64,000 nucleotides of DNA from Algiphilus sp. (GCF_023145115.1 NZ_JAGLEJ010000001.1:1-64000); one strand, 5' to 3'; positions 1 through 9,122 are shown, counted from the stretch's first letter. Made by a program: numbers and translations. Notes: generated by a model not told the origin, from the sequence alone.

Positions 1-26
1 GAGACAGGACGTCGAGCAAGGGTGAT

Positions 27-157
27 CAGGACAGGGATGTCCTGTTCGTCCGTGCCCCCGAGCACGACTCCCGGGCCGGGCACCTGCCGCGCCGGAGGCG
101 CGGTAGGCCACCCGTGCGGCACCATGGCCTTGGCTACTTTGGCCGTAACCAAAGTAG
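27..157. repeat. Two palindromic intergenic elements
   Basis: Two perfect short palindromes lie in non-coding sequence. CAGGAC/GTCCTG has a 6-nt spacer (27-44). CTACTTTGG/CCAAAGTAG has a 6-nt spacer (134-157). The second resembles intergenic palindromes common in GC-rich gammaproteobacterial genomes. That resemblance is from memory and was not checked against a repeat library. The stretch could be a transcript end from a gene left of the window or a dispersed repeat. I see no convincing gene here: the one open frame has a composition unlike its neighbours and no recognisable domain. Confidence 0.45.
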
Positions 158-197
158 TCCGCGCCGGTCGAGCGGCAACATTCGGTAGCGCTTTCGC

Positions 198-317
198 TCC
201 GAGGCGCGGAACCCGGGAGCACGACCGGGTCAACGAGGAAGAATCAAGCGCCGAGACTCCGAGGCGCGGAACCTGCGAGCACCAACGGGGCAACAAACAC
301 GCCGCAAGCACCAAGCG
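198..317. repeat. Imperfect 60-bp tandem duplication
   Basis: The run TCCGAGGCGCGGAACC occurs at 198 and, nearly unchanged, exactly 60 bases later at 258. About 40 bases of each copy are alignable (GAGCAC, CGGG and CAAC blocks shared). The copies diverge towards their 3' ends. The function is unknown. The rest of the gap up to urtA (318-545) contains a 7-bp hairpin GACATGC/GCATGTC (394-418) and presumably the urtA promoter, which I cannot place with confidence. Confidence 0.4.
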
Positions 318-545
318 TACGAAGCACACCCCCCCGCTACGTCAAATACCCCATACCGACCCCCGCCCCCGCTTCCTAGTCTGAATCCCGACGGACATGC
401 CCCGTTCCGGAGCATGTCTGGGGGGATCCGGAGGGGATGCGCTCTCCGGAGCCGGTCATCCGTCGCGTATGGCGGCTGGCCGGTTCCGGGCCATTCCGGC
501 GCATCACCGCCGACGAACACTACGTCGCAATCAGGGAGTAACCGC

Positions 546-1838
546 ATGTTTCGCAAGTCACCGCTTCGCCTGCTGAGCGCCGCCGCGCTCGGCCTGGGCC
601 TCGTCTCCGGCAGCGCGCTGGCCGAGGACGACACCATCAAGGTCGGCGTGCTGCATTCGCTGTCCGGCACCATGGCCATCAGCGAGACCACGCTGAAGGA
701 CACCGTGCTCATGCTCATCGAGGAGCAGAACGCCAAGGGCGGGCTGCTCGGCAAGAAGCTGGAGCCGGTGGTGGTCGATCCGGCCTCGAACTGGCCGCTG
801 TTCGCCGAGAAGGCGCGCGAGCTGATCTCCAAGGAGAAGGTCGACGTCATCTTCGGCTGCTGGACCTCGGTGTCGCGCAAGTCCGTGCTGCCGGTGGTCG
901 AAGAGCTCAACGGGCTGCTGTTCTACCCGGTGCAGTACGAGGGGGAGGAGTCCTCGCGCAACGTCATCTACACCGGCGCGGCGCCGAACCAGCAGGCGAT
1001 TCCGGCCGTGAACTACCTGATGAACGACATCGGCGTCGAGCGCTGGGTGCTGGCCGGCACCGACTATGTCTACCCACGCACCACCAACAAGATCCTCGAG
1101 CAGTACCTCAAGGATCAGGGCGTGGCCGACGCGGACATCATGATCAACTACACGCCCTTCGGCCATTCCGACTGGCAGAGCATCGTCTCGGAGATCAAGG
1201 CCTTCGGCTCGGCGGGCAAGAAGACGGCGGTGGTCTCGACCATCAACGGCGACGCCAACGTGCCGTTCTACAAGGAGCTCGCCAACCAGCAGATCTCGGC
1301 CGAGGATATCCCGGTGGTCGCGTTCTCGGTCGGCGAGGAGGAGCTCTCCGGCATCGACACCGGCCCGCTGGTCGGTCATCTGTCGGCGTGGAACTACTTC
1401 CAGAGCATCGATACCGATGCCAACGAGGCCTTCATCGACAGCTGGCACGCCTTCATCGGCAACGATGAGCGCGTCACCAACGATCCGATGGAGGCGCACT
1501 ACATCGGCTTCAATCTCTGGGCCAAGGCGGTGGAGAAGGCCGGCACCACGGACATCGACACCGTCATCGACACGCTGCCGGGTCTGTCGGTCCCGAACCT
1601 GACCGGCGGCACCGCCGAGCTGCTGCCCAACCACCACATCACCAAGCCGGTCTACATCGGCGAGATCGAGGACGACGGTCAGTACGCGGTGGTCTGGGAG
1701 ACCGACGAGGAAGTGCCGGGCGATGCGTGGTCCGACTTCCTGCCCGAGAGCGCCAAGATCAAGGCCGACTGGGTGGAGCTGGAATGCGGCAACTACGACA
1801 CCGCGAGCGGTGAATGCTCGGGCCAGAACTACGAGTAG
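546..1838 (+). CDS. urtA: Urea ABC transporter substrate-binding protein UrtA
   Basis: This is the periplasmic binding protein that captures urea for the UrtBCDE importer. The start is ATG preceded by GGGAG at a normal distance; an upstream in-frame extension was rejected because the Sec signal peptide (about residues 1-25, ending SALA) begins at this ATG. The 430-aa length fits the family. Characteristic UrtA stretches include the early VGVLHSLSGTMAISE segment and the FGCWTSVSRKSVLPVVEE segment. It heads a five-gene cluster in the standard order. A strong hairpin follows it, as is usual where a binding protein is made in excess over its permease. UrtA is related to amide-binding proteins (AmiC/FmdD), so short-chain amides are an alternative ligand, but the full urtABCDE set makes urea the best call. 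Confidence 0.95.
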   Translation: MFRKSPLRLLSAAALGLGLVSGSALAEDDTIKVGVLHSLSGTMAISETTLKDTVLMLIEEQNAKGGLLGKKLEPVVVDPASNWPLFAEKARELISKEKVDVIFGCWTSVSRKSVLPVVEELNGLLFYPVQYEGEESSRNVIYTGAAPNQQAIPAVNYLMNDIGVERWVLAGTDYVYPRTTNKILEQYLKDQGVADADIMINYTPFGHSDWQSIVSEIKAFGSAGKKTAVVSTINGDANVPFYKELANQQISAEDIPVVAFSVGEEELSGIDTGPLVGHLSAWNYFQSIDTDANEAFIDSWHAFIGNDERVTNDPMEAHYIGFNLWAKAVEKAGTTDIDTVIDTLPGLSVPNLTGGTAELLPNHHITKPVYIGEIEDDGQYAVVWETDEEVPGDAWSDFLPESAKIKADWVELECGNYDTASGECSGQNYE

Positions 1839-1860
1839 ACGCCTGACGCGGCAGACACGG

Positions 1861-1885
1861 GCCGGCGCCGTCGAGCGGCGCCGGC
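1861..1885 (+). terminator. Hairpin between urtA and urtB
   Basis: A perfect 10-bp stem, GCCGGCGCCG/CGGCGCCGGC, encloses a 5-nt loop and is followed by CTCTTT. The T-run is weak. It is better read as a partial terminator or mRNA-stabilising hairpin that raises UrtA over UrtBCDE than as a full stop. Confidence 0.6.
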
Positions 1886-1914
1886 CTCTTTACGCTCTCT
1901 CCACGGAAATCATC

Positions 1915-3636
1915 ATGTTCCGGGTCGCATTCCCTCACATCCCGTCGCCCCGCGCACGCAGCGGCTGGCTGGTCCTGGCGGCCTGCCTGCTCGCGGTCGC
2001 GGCGACGACACCGGTGCACGGACAGGCACCGGAACCGGTACCGGAAACGCCCGCCACGGCGGTGGCTCCGGAAGACCCGGACGCGGTGTTCGCCGGACGC
2101 GTCGCGGCGCTGGCGGAGGCCAGCTTCGGCGAGAAGCGCGACATCGTCGATGCCCTCACCGCCGGGCGCCATCCGCACGCCCGCGAGCTGCTCGCGGCCT
2201 TCGGCGACAAGCGCCTGTTCGCGCGCGAATCCGACGGCAAGGTCTTCATCGCCGTCGCAGAACGCGACGACACGCTGGTGCTGAAGGATCCGCTCACCCT
2301 CGAGACGGCCGGCGAGGCCGACGAGGACGACTTCGACGACGTGCGCACCAACAACGGCCTGCGCAAGCACATCCGCGGCGCGCTGGCGCGCTTCGATCTC
2401 GACGCCGACGACGCCGCCACCCGCGCGGCGGCGGTGACCACCCTCACCGACCAACTCGACGCGCCCACCGTCGCCGCGCTGCGCGCGCGGCTCGACGACG
2501 AGCCCGACGACGGCATCCGCGATCAGATCGGGGTCGCGCTGGCGATCGCCGATCTCGACGCCGAATCGGCCGACACGCGCCTGGCCGCGGTCGAGCGGCT
2601 CAAGGGCGTGCAGACCAACCTGGTCTACAACCGCATCCGCGATCTCGCGCGCACCGACAGCGACGGCAAGCCGCTGGAACCGGATGCCCGCGTGCACGAG
2701 GCGGCGGCGCAGCATGTCGCGCGCATCGACAGCCTGCGCAAATTCTACGGCGCGCTGGAGACGCTGTTCTTCGGCCTGAGCCTGGGCTCGGTGCTGGTGC
2801 TGGCGGCGATCGGGCTGGCCATCACCTTCGGCGTCATGGGCGTCATCAACATGGCGCACGGCGAGCTCATCATGCTCGGCGCCTACACCACCTACGTCAT
2901 GCAGCTGCTGCTGCCCGATCAGATCGGGCTGGCGGTGCTGCTGGCGATCCCGGCCGCCTTCGTCGTCTCCGGCCTGGTCGGCATCGCCATCGAGCGCGGG
3001 GTCTGCCGCTTCCTCTACGGGCGGCCGCTGGAGACGCTGCTGGCGACCTTCGGTCTCAGCCTGGTGCTGCAGCAGACGGTGCGCTCGATCTTCTCGCCGC
3101 TCAACCGCTCGGTGGCAACGCCGGACTGGATGAGCGGGCTGATCCGCTTCAACGACTTCTTCGCCATCACCGCCAACCGGCTCTACATCGTGGTGTTCAC
3201 GCTGATCGTGTTCGCGCTGCTGATGGCGGTCATGCAGCGCACCTCGCTGGGTCTGAACGTGCGCGCGGTGTCGCAGAACCGGCAGATGGCGCGCGCCATG
3301 GGCATCCGCAGCGAGCGCGTCGACGCGCTGACCTTCGGACTGGGCTCGGGCATCGCCGGCATCGCCGGGGTGGCGCTGTCGCAGCTCACCAACGTCGGCC
3401 CCAACCTCGGCCAGAGCTACATCATCGACTCCTTCATGGTGGTGGTATTCGGCGGCGTCGGGAACCTGTGGGGGACGCTGGTCGGCGGCATGACGCTGGG
3501 CGTGCTCAACAAGCTGCTCGAGCCTTGGAGCGGCGCCGTGCTCGCCAAGATCCTGGTGCTCGTGTTCCTGATCCTGTTCATCCAGCGGCGCCCGCGGGGT
3601 CTCTTCCCGCAGAAGGGCCGCGCGGCGGAGGGCTGA
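1915..3636 (+). CDS. urtB: Urea ABC transporter permease UrtB
   Basis: Inner-membrane permease of the urea importer, LivH-like. The 573-aa protein has a signal/anchor (about residues 1-40), then a long soluble region rich in Ala, Asp and Arg (about 45-280). A multi-span permease domain follows, beginning at FGLSLGSVLVLAAIGLAI. The N-terminal periplasmic extension is diagnostic of UrtB and absent from ordinary branched-chain amino acid permeases. The ATG chosen starts the signal sequence; the frame stays open further upstream inside urtA but that part has no homology character. The stop is 2 nt before urtC, so translational coupling is likely. Confidence 0.94.
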   Translation: MFRVAFPHIPSPRARSGWLVLAACLLAVAATTPVHGQAPEPVPETPATAVAPEDPDAVFAGRVAALAEASFGEKRDIVDALTAGRHPHARELLAAFGDKRLFARESDGKVFIAVAERDDTLVLKDPLTLETAGEADEDDFDDVRTNNGLRKHIRGALARFDLDADDAATRAAAVTTLTDQLDAPTVAALRARLDDEPDDGIRDQIGVALAIADLDAESADTRLAAVERLKGVQTNLVYNRIRDLARTDSDGKPLEPDARVHEAAAQHVARIDSLRKFYGALETLFFGLSLGSVLVLAAIGLAITFGVMGVINMAHGELIMLGAYTTYVMQLLLPDQIGLAVLLAIPAAFVVSGLVGIAIERGVCRFLYGRPLETLLATFGLSLVLQQTVRSIFSPLNRSVATPDWMSGLIRFNDFFAITANRLYIVVFTLIVFALLMAVMQRTSLGLNVRAVSQNRQMARAMGIRSERVDALTFGLGSGIAGIAGVALSQLTNVGPNLGQSYIIDSFMVVVFGGVGNLWGTLVGGMTLGVLNKLLEPWSGAVLAKILVLVFLILFIQRRPRGLFPQKGRAAEG

Positions 3637-3638
3637 CC

Positions 3639-4748
3639 ATGACGAATCGTCAAGGCCCGATCCTCGCCCGTCTGCTGGGCGACCGCGGCAGCTGGATCTT
3701 CCTGGTCGTGCTCGCGGCGCTGGTCGTGGTGGTACCGGTGTGCAACCTCGCCGTGGCGGAGAGCAGCGCGCTGCACGTGTCCGACTACATGGTGGCGCTG
3801 CTCGGCAAGTACCTGACCTACGCGCTGCTGGCGGTGGCCATCGACCTGATCTGGGGCTACTGCGGCATCCTCAGCCTCGGCCACACCGCCTTCTTCGCGC
3901 TGGGTGGCTATGCCATGGGCATGTACCTGATGCGCCAGATCGGCGACCGCGGCGTCTACGGCAATCCGCTGCTGCCGGACTTCATGGTGTTCCTCAACTG
4001 GGACGCGCTGCCCTGGTACTGGCACGGCTTCGACCAGTTCTGGTTCGCGGCGCTGATGGTGCTGGTCGCACCCGGCGCGCTGGCGCTGATCTTCGGCTGG
4101 CTGGCATTTCGTTCAAGAGTCACCGGCGTCTACTTCGCGATCATCACGCAGGCGCTGACCTATGCGCTGATGCTCGCCTTCTTCCGCAACGAGATGGGCT
4201 TCGGGGGCAACAACGGTCTGACCGACTTCAAGGACCTGCTGGGCTTCGATCTGCAGGCCGACGGCACCCGAGTCGGACTGTTCGTGGCCTCCGGCATCGC
4301 GCTGGCGCTGGGCTTCCTGATCGGGCGCTTCATCGTCACCTCGCGCGCGGGGCGCGTGCTGGAGGCGATCCGCGATGCCGAGAGCCGCACGCGCTTCACC
4401 GGCTACCGCGTCGAGCTGTACAAGGTCTGGATCTTCACGGTCTCGGCGATGCTTGCCGGCGTGGCGGGCGCGCTCTACGTACCGCAGGTGGGCATCATCA
4501 ATCCCAGCGAGTTCTCGCCCATCGCCTCGATCGAGGCAGTGGTATGGGTCGCCGTCGGCGGCCGCGGCACGCTGTTCGGTGCCGCGCTCGGCGCTGGACT
4601 GGTCAACTTCGCCAAGACCTGGTTCACGGCCAGCTTCCCGGAGGTCTGGCTCTACGCGCTGGGCGCGCTCTTCGTCGTGGTCACGCTGTTCCTGCCGAGG
4701 GGTGTGGTCGGCCTGCTCGGCATGCTGAAGCGGAGGAAATCGTCATGA
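3639..4748 (+). CDS. urtC: Urea ABC transporter permease UrtC
   Basis: Second inner-membrane permease subunit, LivM-like, 369 aa. It has multiple hydrophobic spans and the segment GYCGILSLGHTAFFALGGYA typical of this family. The EAA-like loop with RVLEAIRDAESRTRFTGY faces the ATPases. The start ATG lies directly after the urtB stop. The stop overlaps the urtD start as ATGA. Confidence 0.94.
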   Translation: MTNRQGPILARLLGDRGSWIFLVVLAALVVVVPVCNLAVAESSALHVSDYMVALLGKYLTYALLAVAIDLIWGYCGILSLGHTAFFALGGYAMGMYLMRQIGDRGVYGNPLLPDFMVFLNWDALPWYWHGFDQFWFAALMVLVAPGALALIFGWLAFRSRVTGVYFAIITQALTYALMLAFFRNEMGFGGNNGLTDFKDLLGFDLQADGTRVGLFVASGIALALGFLIGRFIVTSRAGRVLEAIRDAESRTRFTGYRVELYKVWIFTVSAMLAGVAGALYVPQVGIINPSEFSPIASIEAVVWVAVGGRGTLFGAALGAGLVNFAKTWFTASFPEVWLYALGALFVVVTLFLPRGVVGLLGMLKRRKSS

Positions 4749-5578
4749 AGCTGCCCGCACCGCTGGAGGCCTTCGCGGACCGCTCGCGGGTCTTCGACTT
4801 CGTCAACCGCGCATCCGGCAGTTCGCGCACCGACCTGCGTCACGGCACCGTGCTCTACGTCGAGGACGTCACGGTCAGCTTCGACGGCTTCCGGGCGCTC
4901 AACGCGCTGACGCTGTACGTCAACGCCGGCGAGCTGCGCTGCATCATCGGGCCCAACGGCGCCGGCAAGACCACGATGATGGACGTCATCACCGGCAAGA
5001 CGCGACCCGACACCGGCAGCGCCTGGTTCGGCCAGGACCACAACCTGCTGACCATGGACGAGCCCGGGATCGCGCAGGCGGGCATCGGGCGCAAGTTCCA
5101 GAAGCCGACCGTGTTCGAGCACCACAGCGTGCACGAGAACCTCGAGCTCGCCATGGCGGGCGACCGCGGCGTCTGGAAGGTGCTGTTCGCGAAGCTGACC
5201 GCGGACCAGGCCGCGCACATCGACGAGACCCTGGACCTGGTCGGCCTCGGCGCCGAGCGCGATGTCATCGCCGGATCGCTGTCGCACGGCCAGAAGCAGT
5301 GGCTCGAGATCGGCATGCTGCTGATGCAGGAACCCGAGCTGCTGCTGGTCGACGAGCCGGTCGCCGGCATGACGCCGCAGGAGGTCGAGCGCACCGCCGA
5401 GCTGCTGCAGCGGCTCGCCGGCAAGCGCTCGGTGGTGGTGGTCGAGCACGACATGGAGTTCGTGCGCTCCATCGCCCGCACCGTCACCGTGCTGCACGAG
5501 GGCAGCGTCCTGGCCGAGGGCTCGATGGACGAGGTGCAGAACGACCCACGCGTGATCGAGGTATATCTCGGTGAGTGA
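4745..5578 (+). CDS. urtD: Urea ABC transporter ATP-binding protein UrtD
   Basis: Cytoplasmic ATPase of the urea importer, LivG-like, 277 aa. Visible motifs are Walker A GPNGAGKTT, signature LSHGQKQW, Walker B LLLVDEPVAGM and the switch His in VVVEHDMEF. The N-terminal extension of about 40 residues before the ABC domain is normal for UrtD. It overlaps urtC by 4 nt and urtE by 8 nt. Confidence 0.95.
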   Translation: MKLPAPLEAFADRSRVFDFVNRASGSSRTDLRHGTVLYVEDVTVSFDGFRALNALTLYVNAGELRCIIGPNGAGKTTMMDVITGKTRPDTGSAWFGQDHNLLTMDEPGIAQAGIGRKFQKPTVFEHHSVHENLELAMAGDRGVWKVLFAKLTADQAAHIDETLDLVGLGAERDVIAGSLSHGQKQWLEIGMLLMQEPELLLVDEPVAGMTPQEVERTAELLQRLAGKRSVVVVEHDMEFVRSIARTVTVLHEGSVLAEGSMDEVQNDPRVIEVYLGE

Positions 5579-6275
5579 GACCAGTCTCCAGCTTCGCGGG
5601 CTGAACCAGTTCTACGGTGGCAGCCACATCCTATGGGACGTCGACATGACCGTCCCGAAGGGCGCCATCACCTGCCTGATGGGACGCAACGGCATGGGCA
5701 AGACGACGCTGCTGAAGTGCGTCATGGGCCTGCTGCCGGCCAGCGGCGCGATCCACTTCGGCGACGCCGACATCACCCGCATGGCAGCCGACCGGCGCGC
5801 CGCGATGGGCATCGGCTACGTGCCGCAGGGGCGCGAGATCTTCCCGCAGCTCACCGTTGCCGAGAACCTTCAGCTCGGCGTCAACGTGCGCAGGGACCGC
5901 TCGGCCGACGCCCTGGAGCGCATCTTCGCGCTGTTCCCGGTGCTCAAGAGCATGCTCAAGCGGCGCGGCGGCGATCTCTCGGGCGGCCAGCAGCAGCAGC
6001 TCGCCATCGGGCGCGCGCTCGTCTTCGAGCCCAGTCTGCTGATCCTCGACGAGCCCTGCGAGGGCATCCAGCCCAACATCGTGGCCGAGATCGGCGACAC
6101 GCTGATCAAGCTCAACCGCGAGGAGGGCCTGAGCGTGCTGCTGGTCGAGCAGAAGCTGCCCTTCGCGCGCCGCGTCGCCGACGCCTTCCGCATCCTGGAA
6201 AAGGGGCGGCTGGTGGCCGAGGGCGGCATCGACGGACTGACCGATGACATCGTGCGGAAGCACCTGAGCGTATAG
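5571..6275 (+). CDS. urtE: Urea ABC transporter ATP-binding protein UrtE
   Basis: Second ATPase of the urea importer, LivF-like, 234 aa. It has Walker A GRNGMGKTT, signature LSGGQQQQ and Walker B LLILDEP. The start is GTG overlapping the urtD stop (GTGAGTGA), which implies coupled translation. No urease genes are in this window, so the fate of imported urea must be encoded elsewhere. The cluster may also serve the ureide-degrading genes further right. Confidence 0.95.
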   Translation: MSETSLQLRGLNQFYGGSHILWDVDMTVPKGAITCLMGRNGMGKTTLLKCVMGLLPASGAIHFGDADITRMAADRRAAMGIGYVPQGREIFPQLTVAENLQLGVNVRRDRSADALERIFALFPVLKSMLKRRGGDLSGGQQQQLAIGRALVFEPSLLILDEPCEGIQPNIVAEIGDTLIKLNREEGLSVLLVEQKLPFARRVADAFRILEKGRLVAEGGIDGLTDDIVRKHLSV

Positions 6276-6301
6276 CGGCAACACCCGCGGGGCGCGGAAA
6301 G

Positions 6302-6323
6302 GCGGCGCGCAGCACGGCGCCGC
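6302..6323 (+). terminator. Possible terminator hairpin after urtE
   Basis: GCGGCGC/GCGCCGC form a 7-bp stem around an 8-nt loop, 26 nt after the urtE stop. There is no T-run. It is plausible as the end of the urt operon but weak. Confidence 0.3.
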
Positions 6324-6369
6324 GACCCGGCGGACCGGGGACGCAGCGCCCTACCCGTGCGTCATCAAA

Positions 6370-6387
6370 AGTTCACGACGCTGTCAC
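6370..6387 (+). promoter_or_regulatory. Possible Pho box before the acyltransferase pair
   Basis: Two PhoB-like half-sites, GTTCAC and CTGTCAC, lie with their TCA cores 11 nt apart, as in Pho boxes. They sit about 60 nt upstream of the olsB-like start. Ornithine-lipid genes are phosphate-starvation regulated in several bacteria, which makes the match worth recording. Only one half-site is close to consensus and no clear -10 element is visible. Confidence 0.25.
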
Positions 6388-6444
6388 GGTGCATCAACGG
6401 CCGGTTCATAGAGTGCGCGGATATTGCCCTTGCGGTCCCGCACC

Positions 6445-7242
6445 ATGCCCTCAGCCCGTCTCTCCGCAGACCTCCCCGCCGCCAACCGCTTCTCGGTCGC
6501 GCTCGCCGGCAGCGCCGACGAGATCGCGGAAAGCCAGCGCCTGCGCTACCGCGTCTTCGCCGGCGAGCTCGGCGCGCAGATCGACGACGGCGGAACCGGC
6601 CTCGACCGCGACCGCTACGACGAGCACTGCCGCCACCTGCTGGTCCGCGACACCGTCAGCGGCGACGTGGTGGCGAGCACCCGGCTGCTCGACGATGTGC
6701 AGGCCGCGGCGGCGGGCGGATTCTACTCAGCCGGCGAGTTCGATCTGGAGATGATCCACGGCCTGCACGGGCGCGTGCTGGAGATCGGCCGCACCTGTGT
6801 CGATGCCGACTACCGCAACGGCGTGGTCATCGCCGCGCTATGGCAGGGCATCGCCGCCCTGATCACCGGCGAGGGCTTCGACTACCTCTTCGGCTGCGCA
6901 AGCATTCCGCTCGACGACGGCGGTGCGCGCGCGCACGCCATGCTCGAGACCATCCGCGGCCGCCACATGGCCGAGCAGCGCCATCACGTGCGCCCCTATC
7001 AGCCGCTGCCGCGCGCGGACCAGGCCGCCGTCGAGGTGGCGTCGACGCCGGTGCGCATGCCGCCGCTGCTCAAGGCCTACCTGAGCCTGGGCGCGCGCGC
7101 CTGCGGCGAGCCCTACTGGGACCGCGACTTCCAGTGCGCCGATGTATTCATGCTGCTCAACGTCAGCGAGCTCAATCCGCGCTACGCGCGCCACTTCCTG
7201 AAGCGTGCCGACAGCGCATCGGCCAGGCGCCTGGCCGCCTGA
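6445..7242 (+). CDS. GNAT-family acyltransferase, OlsB-like
   Basis: 265-aa protein of the OlsB/acyl-ACP N-acyltransferase group in the GNAT fold. OlsB acylates ornithine from 3-hydroxyacyl-ACP as the first step of ornithine-lipid synthesis. Family features include the early LRYRVFAGELGAQ segment, the DxxDEHCRHLLV-like core (YDEHCRHLLVRD), and EIGRTCVDADYRNG in the middle. It is followed 4 nt later by a PlsC-type acyltransferase, the OlsB-OlsA arrangement. The ATG was chosen because a TTG 21 nt upstream lacks any ribosome-binding site. Related proteins of unknown acyl acceptor exist, so the ornithine assignment is an inference from family and context. Confidence 0.7.
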   Translation: MPSARLSADLPAANRFSVALAGSADEIAESQRLRYRVFAGELGAQIDDGGTGLDRDRYDEHCRHLLVRDTVSGDVVASTRLLDDVQAAAAGGFYSAGEFDLEMIHGLHGRVLEIGRTCVDADYRNGVVIAALWQGIAALITGEGFDYLFGCASIPLDDGGARAHAMLETIRGRHMAEQRHHVRPYQPLPRADQAAVEVASTPVRMPPLLKAYLSLGARACGEPYWDRDFQCADVFMLLNVSELNPRYARHFLKRADSASARRLAA

Positions 7243-7246
7243 TCCG

Positions 7247-8086
7247 GTGACAGACCGGCTGCCCTTCCATCGTGCCGCCTGGCGCGGTGGATGCGTCACG
7301 GCGCTGCTGCTGCTGGCGCTGGCGCTGGCGTTGCTGGTGGCTCTCAGTCTCGGGCGTCTGCGACCCGAGCCGCTGGCAGCCTGGTGGCTGCGCCGCCTGC
7401 TGACGGTCCTGCACATCGACGTCGTGTGGCACGGCACCCGGCAACCGGGGGCGCGCATGCTCGTGGCCAATCACGTCTCCTGGCTCGACATCGCGGTCAT
7501 CGGAAGCCGCATGCCCGCGCGCTTCATCGCCAAGCGCGAGGTCCGCGACTGGCCGCTGATCGGCTGGCTGGCCCAGGCCGCGGGCACCTTCTTCATCCGG
7601 CGCGGCGCGGGCGGCGCCAAGTCGCTGGTCGAGCGCCTGCAGCCGCACATGCGCGGCGGCGGCCTGGTGGTGCTGTTTCCCGAGGGCACCACCACCGACG
7701 GACGCGATGTGGCGCGCTTCCACGCGCGTCTGTTCGATGCCGCCGTTGCCACCGAGAGCGCGGTGCAGCCACTGGCGCTGCGCTACGGCGGCGCTCACGG
7801 CGCCGGCATCGCCCCGTTCATCGGCGACGACACCTTCGTGCGCCATCTCGGTCGCGTACTGCGCTGCCCGGGCATGCGCGTCGATGCGACCCTGCCGCCG
7901 GCACTGGCTCCCGGCGCCGACCGGGCCACGTTGTGCCGCGAGGCGCACGCCCGCATCCGCGGCATCGTGCTCGGCGAGGAACGGGCCGGACATCGCACCG
8001 CGACGGCCTCCGCAAGCGTCCCGAGCACCGATGGCGGGCGAGCGCGCACCGAGACGGGTCTGCGGAGGGCCGGCGGCACGCGTTAA
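7247..8086 (+). CDS. 1-acyl-glycerol-3-phosphate/lyso-ornithine-lipid O-acyltransferase (PlsC/OlsA-like)
   Basis: 279-aa PlsC-superfamily acyltransferase with an N-terminal membrane segment (about residues 15-45, very Leu/Ala-rich). It has the catalytic HX4D box (NHVSWLD), FFIRR in motif II and the FPEGTTTDG motif III. As partner of the preceding GNAT gene it would add the second acyl chain to lyso-ornithine lipid (OlsA) at the inner membrane. A general lyso-phosphatidate acyltransferase role is the alternative. GTG 4 nt after the preceding stop is the preferred start. The C-terminal 40 residues are low-complexity and poorly conserved-looking. Confidence 0.72.
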   Translation: MTDRLPFHRAAWRGGCVTALLLLALALALLVALSLGRLRPEPLAAWWLRRLLTVLHIDVVWHGTRQPGARMLVANHVSWLDIAVIGSRMPARFIAKREVRDWPLIGWLAQAAGTFFIRRGAGGAKSLVERLQPHMRGGGLVVLFPEGTTTDGRDVARFHARLFDAAVATESAVQPLALRYGGAHGAGIAPFIGDDTFVRHLGRVLRCPGMRVDATLPPALAPGADRATLCREAHARIRGIVLGEERAGHRTATASASVPSTDGGRARTETGLRRAGGTR

Positions 8087-8162
8087 ACTGTTCGGTCCAC
8101 GCATCAACGCGAGACATCGCTTGAGCTCAGCCGTCGAAACCCCGCGCCCGCGCCGCGCACCC

Positions 8163-9113
8163 ATGGCGCCCGGCACCAAGATGAACGCCGCCGACAAGAT
8201 GGCGCGCATCCCGGTGAAGATCGAGACCACCACGCAGGCCGAACGCAAACCGGCGTGGATCCGCACCCGCATGGGCAATGCGGCCGAGGTCGCGCGCATC
8301 AAGTCGCTGCTGCGCGAGCAGAAGCTGCATTCGGTGTGCGAGGAAGCCTCCTGCCCGAATCTCGGCGAGTGCTTCTCCAAGGGCACCGCCACCTTCATGA
8401 TCATGGGCGACATCTGCACGCGACGCTGCCCGTTCTGCGACGTCTCCCACGGCCGGCCGGATGCGCTCGACCCCGACGAGCCCGCCCACCTCGCCGACAC
8501 CATCGCGCGACTGGGCCTGAACTACGTGGTCATCACCAGCGTCGACCGCGACGACCTGCGCGACGGCGGTGCCGGGCATTTCGCGGCCTGCATCGACGAG
8601 ATCCGCGCGCGCTCGCCGGACGTGCGCGTCGAGGTGCTGGTGCCCGACTTCCGCGGCCGCATGGACCCGGCCATCGCGATCTTCAACGATCACCCGCCCG
8701 ACGTCTTCAATCACAACCTCGAGACCGTGCCGCGGCTCTACCGCCAGGCGCGTCCGGGCTCGGACTACGAGTGGTCCCTGGACCTGCTCGAGCGCTTCAA
8801 GGCCACGCACGCCGAGGTGCCCACCAAGTCCGGCCTGATGCTCGGGCTCGGCGAGGAGATCGACGAAGTCGAGCAGGTCATGCGCGACCTCCGCGCGCAC
8901 GACGTCGACATGCTGACCCTGGGCCAGTACCTCCAGCCCAGCAAGCACCATCACCCGGTGGCGCGCTACGTGCACCCCGAGGAGTTCGCCGAGCTCAAGC
9001 GCAAGGGCGAGGCCATGGGCTTCGCGCACGTCGCCAGCGGCCCGATGGTGCGCAGCTCCTACCACGCCGACGAGCAGGCGGAGCCGGTGCTCGCGACCCG
9101 CGCGGCAGGCTGA
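8163..9113 (+). CDS. lipA: Lipoyl synthase LipA
   Basis: Radical-SAM enzyme that inserts two sulfurs into octanoyl groups on lipoyl-dependent enzymes. The N-terminal auxiliary cluster motif CEEASCPNLGEC and the radical SAM motif CTRRCPFC are both intact. The C-terminal VRSSYHADE segment, with its Ser ligand to the auxiliary cluster, is also present. The ATG gives 316 aa, close to the usual length. A TTG at 8121 with a weak Shine-Dalgarno would add 14 residues, so the start is uncertain. No lipB is adjacent. It ends 9 nt from the convergent atzF stop and marks the left edge of the catabolic island. Confidence 0.95.
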   Translation: MAPGTKMNAADKMARIPVKIETTTQAERKPAWIRTRMGNAAEVARIKSLLREQKLHSVCEEASCPNLGECFSKGTATFMIMGDICTRRCPFCDVSHGRPDALDPDEPAHLADTIARLGLNYVVITSVDRDDLRDGGAGHFAACIDEIRARSPDVRVEVLVPDFRGRMDPAIAIFNDHPPDVFNHNLETVPRLYRQARPGSDYEWSLDLLERFKATHAEVPTKSGLMLGLGEEIDEVEQVMRDLRAHDVDMLTLGQYLQPSKHHHPVARYVHPEEFAELKRKGEAMGFAHVASGPMVRSSYHADEQAEPVLATRAAG

Positions 9114-9122
9114 GCGCACCGT

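Noticed and set aside
22..384. A 120-codon open frame at the left end
   Set aside because: Low-complexity Arg/Thr/Pro-rich translation, lies over palindromes and a tandem repeat, no ribosome-binding site or domain; judged non-coding.
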